Positions 57,510-64,000 of a stretch of 64,000 nt of DNA are shown one piece after another (positions within the stretch are counted from its first letter, which is position 1; every line of letters begins with the position of its first letter). The translations under genes and the position numbers were made by a program. The notes below the pieces were generated by a model. It saw nothing but the letters and a program-made list of their open reading frames with translations. It did not search any database and was not told where the DNA came from. Source of the stretch: Celoporthe dispersa (Eukaryota > Ascomycota > Sordariomycetes > Diaporthales > Cryphonectriaceae); contig WAID01000007.1 in assembly GCA_016584495.1 (NCBI GenBank), forward strand, positions 2,838,001-2,902,000. Direction: 5' to 3'.

Positions 57510-58497
57510 GTCTGGCGCTCCTGATCAGCCTGGCAGCGGGAACCGCAAGCGAGGCCATACTGAAGCTGGCTGCAGGCGGAGGAGAGAGAGGAGAATTAGA
57601 CGAGAAGCCCAAGATAAGAGAGGGTCAGACACCAATTCTGGGAAGGCGGGAGGAGGGAGGAGGAGGAGGCGAGGAGGTATCACAAGCCGTGCTGTGTATT
57701 TTTCCACATTGACAGTGAAACGGAGTGTATCCAAGTACTCTCTCTGCCTGCATGCATGAAGCGCAACGTATCATCACATGCCGCTGCTAAGATGAGGAGA
57801 CCGAGCAGATGAGAGGTCCAAGTCGAGTCGGTGATACAATGCTACAGAGTGGGGTGGGCCACTTGCTCAGAAGCGGAAGCATACCCCGGCAGACAGTGCA
57901 TCCCCCCCTCTCCCCCCCTCTTCAACCAGGCAAGCAGTGCGGGAAATACTAAATGCAGACAGACACGCACACACACACGCATGCGCGCACACCCTCCTTC
58001 ACTTGACGATCGTGATGTTCTCCTCAGATAATTAGACACTACGCACATATGTGCTGTCTCAGCGCACACCCACTGCAGAGGATACTGTGCGCTGCTACGC
58101 CAAGAGAGACGGTGGTAAACGCCACTGACACGCCAAGGGCCTATTAGTTATAGTGTTCTCCAGCGCTGTGGCACCTACCTGGGCAGTGCCTGTCGCCCCC
58201 CAACCCCTCCACTTCCCAAGGCTGAAGCCCCCCGTCCGGCATCGGCCTAACAGTAACACCACAAGAGAAATTCCAATCCTGGGCCCAGAGCACCTGGGGG
58301 AAAAAAAAAGCCCAAGGCAAAAATGTCCACGCAAAATTCCACTTCTTGCTGGTTATTCTCAACACAATAACAAAACACACCACCAACCCACCTCCCATGG
58401 CCATCTCTCCCCTCCACAGCAACGCCTCTGCTGGATAATACCCCGGAGGACCAATGTGCTGCACGTCGGTATCCTTCTCCATGTCCAGCTGGCCGCC
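57510..58497. other. Divergent intergenic region
   Basis: About 1 kb between two divergent genes with purine-rich tracts (57640-57680) and no supported gene. It must carry both promoters. Confidence 0.5.
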
Positions 58498-60309
58498 ATG
58501 GATATGGACTCGCTCCAGCTGATCCAGAAGCTGGTTGAGTCCTTCAACGCTGTAGCCGGCGAGCTGCAGACTCTGACCGACCGCAAGACCATCCTGGAGC
58601 ACAAGCTGCGCTACGCCCACGAGCAGGTATGTCTTTTTTTTGTTTTGTTTTGGTATATTTTGTTACTACTCTCTCGGGCCCTGCTTCATGATGAACAACC
58701 TTTAGCTCTAGATCTGCATCGAACCGTCTTCTGGCAGTTCGTGGAGACAACCTCTTACCACTTGTCTGACTTTTTTTTTTTTTAAAAAAAAAACCCCCGT
58801 CTCGGGCCCTGCTTACCGCAGCACCCACTCTTCACCTGACCCTGCATCTCCTCCAATACACCCCTGCGGTTTACTGACCACCATCCTCCTCCCTTCCAGT
58901 ATCAGGCCCTGGCCGATAAATACGCTCCCTGTGCTCCTGACGTCGCAGAGACCATCGCGAAGCTACAGATCCCGCCCATCCCGACATCCGCCAGCTTCGT
59001 GCCCCTCCCCAGCCGCCTCGGGTCCGACAGCTCGCAGGCCCAGCTCGCCCTGTTCATCCGCGAGGGCAAGAAGGTCGCCAGCCAGCTGCAGGTCTTGGCC
59101 GACGCCGGCAGGGCTGCCACATCCACCCGCGGTGGTGCCTCGGCCAGGATGACATCCGAGCTGTCGACCGTCCTGGAGAAGGACTTCACCGTGGAGGGCA
59201 AGAAGGGCCACCTGCAGTGTCCATTCTCCGCAGTCAAGCAGGAGGCCACCGACGGGGACGGAGACGGCGTCGGCGATCCCACCCCGCACCCGGCCGGTGA
59301 CCCGATCTGCGCCGCCATGCTGGACGGCTCGCCTGACCCCGCGACAAACGCCGCATCGTCTGCCAAGTGCCCCATCAGATACATGGACAAGCACTCGCCC
59401 GAGGAGATCGCCCGCTATGTCGAGAAGCACAAGCACGAGCTGCCCAGGAGCCACGAGGTCTGCCTGCGGAGGAACCAGAGGACCGAGGACCAGATCCGGA
59501 AGCTCGACGCAAAGTACGGCAACATCGTGTCCATGATCGAGGACCTCTCCCACCTGCACGCCCCCATGCTCCCCGAGCCCGACCGCGACAGGGCTGAAGG
59601 CGATCGAGCCTCGGACCGTCGTGTCAGCGACTGGGCCCAGAACGTGAGGGCGAGCGTGACGGACGAGATGGCAGCGGGTGGCGTGACCGAGGCCGAAACC
59701 CCCGTGGAGGAGCAGGACCCCGACCGCAGCGGTCGCTTCGACCGCCCACTCAAGGAGGTCCGGGTCGGCGAGAGCCCGAGCAGACCATGGGGCATCTCTG
59801 TCCCGATCCCGCCACCCGACGACCGGGTGGAACGAGCCACCTCCCCACCCGCGCCCGTCCGTATGCCCTCGCCGGCGCCCGCCCAGACACCCAAGGCCCC
59901 GGCGGCGCGACCGTCCAGGTGTCCTTTTGATCACACCAAGTTCCGGCTCGACGGTCCGGGCCTGTCGGAGTTCCCCAAGATGGATGAACCCCACCACAAC
60001 CACCCGCCGCCGCGGGCTGCCCCCGAGAGGCAGGCGGCTGCAGGCCACCACCTCCCTACACCCCTAAAGTTCCCCGCCCCCCGCGATCACCCACAGCCCG
60101 CACCTCCCGACAGCCCTCCTCCCTCTCATCAGCCCACCTTTATCAACATGACCGGCACCACCGGCTCCAAGGCCGCCGGGCCCTCCGCGGCCGTGACCGT
60201 ACCCCAGATGGTCTTCAACGGGCCTGTGTTTATCGGGTACAACATGGAGCAGGCGGTTGAGCTCATGAAGCATCTTCAGGGCGGACAACAACAACAACAA
60301 CAACAATGA
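58498..60309 (+). CDS. Uncharacterised conserved-looking protein with two CPF-type Cys motifs and C-terminal poly-Gln
   Basis: I do not recognise a named family. Exon 1 58498-58626 and exon 2 58900-60309; intron gtatgt...ccag, phases exact, 512 aa. The N-terminus is a short coiled coil (LQLIQKLVESFNAVAGEL). The middle has HLQCPFSAV, then ICAAML, CPIRYMDKHSPEEIARYVEKH, and KHELPRSHEVC with basic residues; a second RCPFDHTKF lies near residue 390. The repeated CPF/CP plus His suggests metal-binding knuckles, which is inference. A Pro/His-rich stretch follows, then a compact end, TVPQMVFNGPVFIGYNMEQA, and poly-Gln from CAA repeats at 60287-60306. An alternative start ATG at 58504 is possible. 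Nothing in the neighbours hints at function. Confidence 0.7.
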
Positions 60310-60333
60310 TAATGATGATGATGGGTTTTCTCC

Positions 60334-60395
<62 letters not shown>

Positions 60396-60573
60396 TCTTG
60401 GAACGTGAGCGAGCGAGGGCGTTGTCTCCATGTTTTTGAGGGGTTGGATGGGCTCGGCGTTGGGTGAATTTTGATATTGTTGACGGGGGACAACGCACGT
60501 AGCACCCGTGATAAGAATGACAGCAGCAGCACGCAATGATACCTCGATATTCACGTTCATATCATATATTGGC
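60310..60573. repeat. Poly-T and TG microsatellite between convergent genes
   Basis: T22 (about 60334-60355) followed directly by (TG)n to 60392, in the 264-bp convergent space. Confidence 0.85.
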
Positions 60574-62113
60574 CTATTTCTGGTCACTTTTCAGTTCTGC
60601 CGAGTTTCTATTCATGTATATAATAACCTCTCGTGATAAGAGCTCGCGCTCTCTCTCTCTCTCTCGCTCTCTCGCTCTCCCCCCTCTCTCTTCTGATCGC
60701 CGTGTCTGTCGTGTCTTTTGTGTGCGTGTGTACCAGTATGTATGTCTAATCTTGGCTCCCCGGCCATCAGTCTTTCCTCCCGTCTCTCCCGCCCACGGCC
60801 TCCTCCTCGTCTCTATAGCCTCCATCCCCTCGTCCCCCCACCCGTCATCCCCTGCCGTGTCCCACAGCGAGATGTCATCATCATCCACCATCAGCGCGGC
60901 CGCGTCGTCCGGGTTCATCAGCCCGGCGTCCTCGGCCCCGGCAGCGGCTGCCTCCTCGTCTAGGTACTCACTACCACCGCCGCCGCCACTACCCCTCGCC
61001 GCCCTGCCCTCGAGCGGCCGGCCCGTCTCGGCCTCCTCCCGGGCCAGCTCTCGGCGCGCGCCATGGTGCGGCGGTAGATGAAGTAGCCGACGCCCATGCC
61101 GACGAGGGCGCCGACGAGCATGGAGAGGTAGTTGACGAGGCGGTCGCCGAAGCCCATCTCGTCGCCGCGCTCGGCCAGCAGGGCGAGGCGGCTGCCGATG
61201 AAGACGTGGACGAGCAGCTTGGGGGAGGCGAGGGCGGTGGCGAGGGCGAAGCCGGGGGCGCGGATGGAGGGACGGTGGCGAGGAAGCCGTTGGACAGGCT
61301 GTAGGGCAGGGGGCAGAAGCGGACGAGGGCGAGGACGCCCAGGCCGTCGCGGCGGAGGACCTGGCCGAGGGCGACGAAGCGGTGGTCGGTGCCGACGAGG
61401 CGGTCGACGTAGCCGGAGAGCACGGTACGGCTGGCGGCGAAGGCGGCGGTGGAGCCGGCGACGGTGGCGGTGGCGACGATGGGCCAGCCGAGGGGGAAGC
61501 CGTAGACGAAGCCGGCGACGGTGCAGGCGGTGCTGTAGCCGACAAGAGGCGGGAAGGCGACGAGGAAGGTGAGGGCCCAGATGATGACCCAGCCGCCGGG
61601 GAGGGCGCGCCACGAGACGGCCACGGGGCCCAGGAGGGTGAAGAGGCGGTGCGAGAAGACGAGGAGGGTGATGGACAGGGCGAGCACGAGCACGGCGGCC
61701 GCGAGGGCGAGGAACTGCTGGGTCGGGGAGAGCCCCGCGTAGACGGCCGCGGAGTGGCTGTAGAGGTTGCGCGCGGCTGTTATGGAGGTGGACACGAGGT
61801 CCGCGAGCTGGGAGCGGAGGTCGGTGGGTGCGGCGGCGCCCGAGCGGCGGCGCCCGTGTAGGCTGTAGGGCGTCGAGAGGCGCCGGGCGGAGGAGGCGGA
61901 GGGGGTTGTGGAGGGGCGGGCCCAAGGTGCTGCTGCTGCTGGTGTGGGCGGCGCATCGTGCTCGTCGTCCAGGTCGTCGCGGAACGGGGCGTGGGAGCCT
62001 CTCGAGGGAGGAGGCGAGGAGGAGGACAGGGAGGAGGAGGAGGGCGTCTTGTTGAGCGGTGATGGGGAGGCGGACAGGCCGGCTGCCGCGGGGTGGTGAT
62101 GGTCGGCTGGCAT
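60574..62113 (-). CDS. TVP38: Tvp38/TMEM64 family membrane protein (VTT/DedA-like domain)
   Basis: Golgi membrane protein of the SNARE-associated (VTT) family. The start ATG is at 62113. The N-terminal 100 residues are S/P-rich and cytosolic-like; then several hydrophobic helices, with GYSTACTVAGFVYGFPLGWP and the re-entrant-type motif LVRFCPLPYSLSNGF. Two frame breaks: a missing base in GGG 61269-61271 (FLATVPSIRAPGFALATAL is restored) and a surplus base in the GC-alternating 61052-61061, after which MARRELAREEAETGRPLEG continues. The tail is acidic, with NPDDAAALMVDDDDISLWD, resembling the usual Tvp38 end. The stop at 60574 adds an RERERE stretch from a GA repeat and may overestimate the C-terminus. 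Role in vesicle traffic or lipid scrambling is family knowledge, not shown here. Confidence 0.88.
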
Positions 62114-63222
62114 GGTTGTGGACGGTCCGGGAGGGCTTCTGTGTCGTCGACTTTTTTTTTTTTTTCAACTGTTAGATTCTTCCCTCGCTCACGGGGATCT
62201 GCTGGGCTGATGGATACCTCAGAGTCCCCTGTCGTGACGGCCCAGCTCGGGAAGCCGTACAAGAGGATGGGAGCAAGAGTAGTGTACAAGAAGGGAAAGC
62301 TACCTCTCTGTGGCCATCGGGAAAAGGAAGAGAGAAGAGAGAAGGAAGGAAGAATAGAAGAAAAGAAAAAAAAAGAAGCCGAGGAGTATGACTAGAGTAT
62401 TGTGTTGTTGGGCTGGGCCCAATTGGCAGCAGTCTCCTTCTTGCTTTCTTTCTTTCTTGCTGTGGGTGGGAAGAAGAGGGAGGTGACGTGTGAAACTGTT
62501 TGGACACACGAGTATTACAGCAGTAGTGCTCACTAGTGGTGGTGGAGGCGCAGCCCGTAGTAAGTATTTTAGCATGCACTAAGCATCAATCAGCAGCAGC
62601 TCTGCCCCAGACAGACAAGGATCCCTGCGTCTCTTTTTTCTCTGTTCTTCCACAGGACCAAGCAGTGGATGGCTCTGCTGCTGCGGAAGAGACGGAGATG
62701 CATGTCCTGTAAGAAGGGCGGCCCAGTCTCCTGGTGGTCTTGCTGTTTCACGGGGTCCGTTTTGGGTTGTCGCAAGCCCATTTCCCGAGGCAGGCCGTCT
62801 TCCGTAACCCGAGTACTGCTTTGTCACTCGGCGTATGTAAGCCATGGCAAATCATGGGAACCGCAGTATGCATATGACTGATCGTGTCCGGGTAGGTGCA
62901 GATATGTATGCAGGTGCCTGGGGAGAGCCCTCCAGGGCCTGGACGTCGAGATCGATCCAGGGTCCGCTGTCAATAACCAGCGGGTAGATCCCCTGATCCG
63001 ATCGACATGGTCTCGGCCCAGCGCGGGTGGTGGTCCTGGTGGGTGTCGCTGTAGGTCGTCGTCATCATCATCATCATCACCACCACCGCCGCCATCTTCA
63101 GGCCAGGGAGACACCCGCGGACAGGACGGGCCCTGTTGTTTCCTTGTAGCTTTATTCTTACTTTCTTGGTCTTAGTCTTCTGGTCTTGTCTTGTCTTGTC
63201 CGTCTTCTCTCGTCTGTCTAGG
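62114..63222. other. Intergenic region
   Basis: About 1.1 kb between two minus-strand genes. A poly-T (62153-62165) lies just upstream of the Tvp38 start, and a CAT repeat at 63061-63082. No gene is seen. Confidence 0.5.
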
Positions 63223-64000
63223 TCACCGGCCCCCTCTAGGCCCCTTGGGAGGCTCTTTGCCGATCGTGGTATCCCGCACCAGGAGCTTCACCTTGCCCTC
63301 TCCTATCTCCACCCCCTGCGACAGGATATCGACCGCCTCCTTGGGCTCGTCCCGCCGCGCCTTCAGCAGGCTCCTGTCGTAGCTCCGCGCGTCGATCCCC
63401 AGGATCCCGCCCATGCTGTTGCGATCCCCCGGCACCGAGAACTCCCGAAACGCATACCGCCACTCGTTCAGGAACCCGCGCACAGCCTTGCCCACCTTGT
63501 CCTTGCCGTTCTTGCTGTGGTGGCCCGTCCCCGTGATGGCGTACACCGGCCTGCTGTCGTGCTCGTTCTCCAGCAGCACCCGCTCCAGGTACTCCACCGC
63601 CTCCTCCGTGTGCAGGCCGTGCAGGTCTACGTAGATCTCGTTGCTCGGCGGGCTGTTCTTGTTCCGCTCCTCGTACAGCTTCTCTGCCGCCTCGCGGTGG
63701 TACCTCCGCATCAGGTCGTTCTCGCTCTGCCCTCGGAGGCTGAACACCTTGGCCTGCCGCGCGTCCTGGCGGTTCCACGCCTGCGCAGCACTGTATGGGT
63801 TTGGTCCCTCTTCTTTAGCCCACGGTCTCGTATACCGGCACGCAATTAAAAGAAGAAGAAAAAAAGGTGAAGGAAAGGAAAGGAAAAGAGAGAGAGAGAG
63901 CAAAGAAGAAGAAAAAAGTACCACTTACTTTTGCAGGAACTTGTTCCTAAGTGCGCCGTGCCTGTGCGCTTCGCCGCGGGCCTTCATGTACGCCTTGTTC
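63223..64000 (-). CDS. Smr-domain protein with DUF1771 (5' end beyond window)
   Basis: Partial gene; it continues past the right edge. Exons: 64000-63929 and 63790-63223; the intron 63928-63791 (gtaagt...acag) contains purine repeats. The visible part starts in DUF1771 (NKAYMKARGEAHRHGALRN, then FLQN|AAQAWNRQDARQAKVFSLRGQ) and continues into the Smr domain, with YVDLHGLHTEEAVEYLERVL and GTGHHSKNGKDKVGKAV. DLHG and GxGxHS are the Smr signature. The same order is found in yeast YPL199C and fungal relatives; some Smr proteins are endonucleases acting on RNA or DNA. The C-terminal 60 residues beyond Smr are charged. The frame is intact in the window. Confidence 0.9.

Noticed and set aside
1..64000. 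CRISPR array, prophage, rRNA, LTR or TIR transposon, biosynthetic cluster
   Set aside because: No spaced direct repeats, integrase/transposase motifs, rRNA-like sequence or PKS/NRPS domains are seen; gene structure is eukaryotic.
1..64000. Programmed +1/-1 frameshifting as a genome-wide system
   Set aside because: The breaks go in both directions, lack a shared slippery motif, fall mostly in homopolymers and hit essential genes; sequence error explains them more simply.

Overview
The window reads as nuclear chromosomal DNA of a filamentous ascomycete (Pezizomycotina, most likely Sordariomycetes). The evidence is short GT-AG introns of about 55-190 nt inside GC-rich coding exons, CT/GA-rich introns and intergenic tracts, and a set of Pezizomycotina-type genes: a DUF3425 bZIP factor, an SNT2 chromatin factor, a CLIP-170 protein with two tail zinc knuckles, and a polymerase-less Pol theta-type helicase. 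Magnaporthales is a guess from overall style only. I see no transposon, rRNA, CRISPR array, virus or biosynthetic cluster.

Layout. 0.4-12.4 kb: LRAT/NlpC-like membrane protein (+), CLIP-170 homologue (+), STK16/Env7 kinase (+), G-patch/DUF4187 protein (+), conserved acidic nuclear-type protein (-). 12.4-15.2 kb: gene-poor, closed by tRNA-Thr(AGU) (-). 15.6-24.7 kb: mitochondrial MutS homologue Msh1 (+), ribosomal P0 (-) divergent from the tRNA m7G46 methyltransferase subunit Trm82 (+), Ydj1/Mas5 type I J-protein (-). 26.3-32.3 kb: flavin amine oxidase (-) divergent from a DUF3425 bZIP factor (+), then cytosine deaminase (+). 33-39.1 kb: five-exon SNT2 (-) with a GC-AG intron. 39.1-46.4 kb: a 7.2 kb gene desert rich in simple repeats. 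46.4-55.5 kb: HELQ/Pol theta-like helicase (+), BTB protein (+), secreted carboxylesterase (+). 55.8-64 kb: proline iminopeptidase (-), uncharacterised Cys-motif protein (+), Tvp38 membrane protein (-), and an Smr/DUF1771 protein (-) that runs off the right edge.

The genes are mostly housekeeping (translation, tRNA modification, proteostasis, mtDNA and nuclear DNA maintenance, membrane traffic, chromatin, nucleobase salvage). They do not form one pathway. The most striking global property is that about twenty otherwise well-conserved reading frames are broken by single-base insertions or deletions, most at G, C or A homopolymers. The breaks occur even in the essential P0 gene. They look like sequence or assembly errors rather than biology, and each is placed in the gene entries. 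I did not find a convincing new biological system. The best leads are structural: the N-terminally anchored LRAT/NlpC-like protein, the GC-AG intron of SNT2, a heat-shock-element-like site upstream of YDJ1, unusual low-complexity insertions in the kinase and BTB proteins, and the gene desert.
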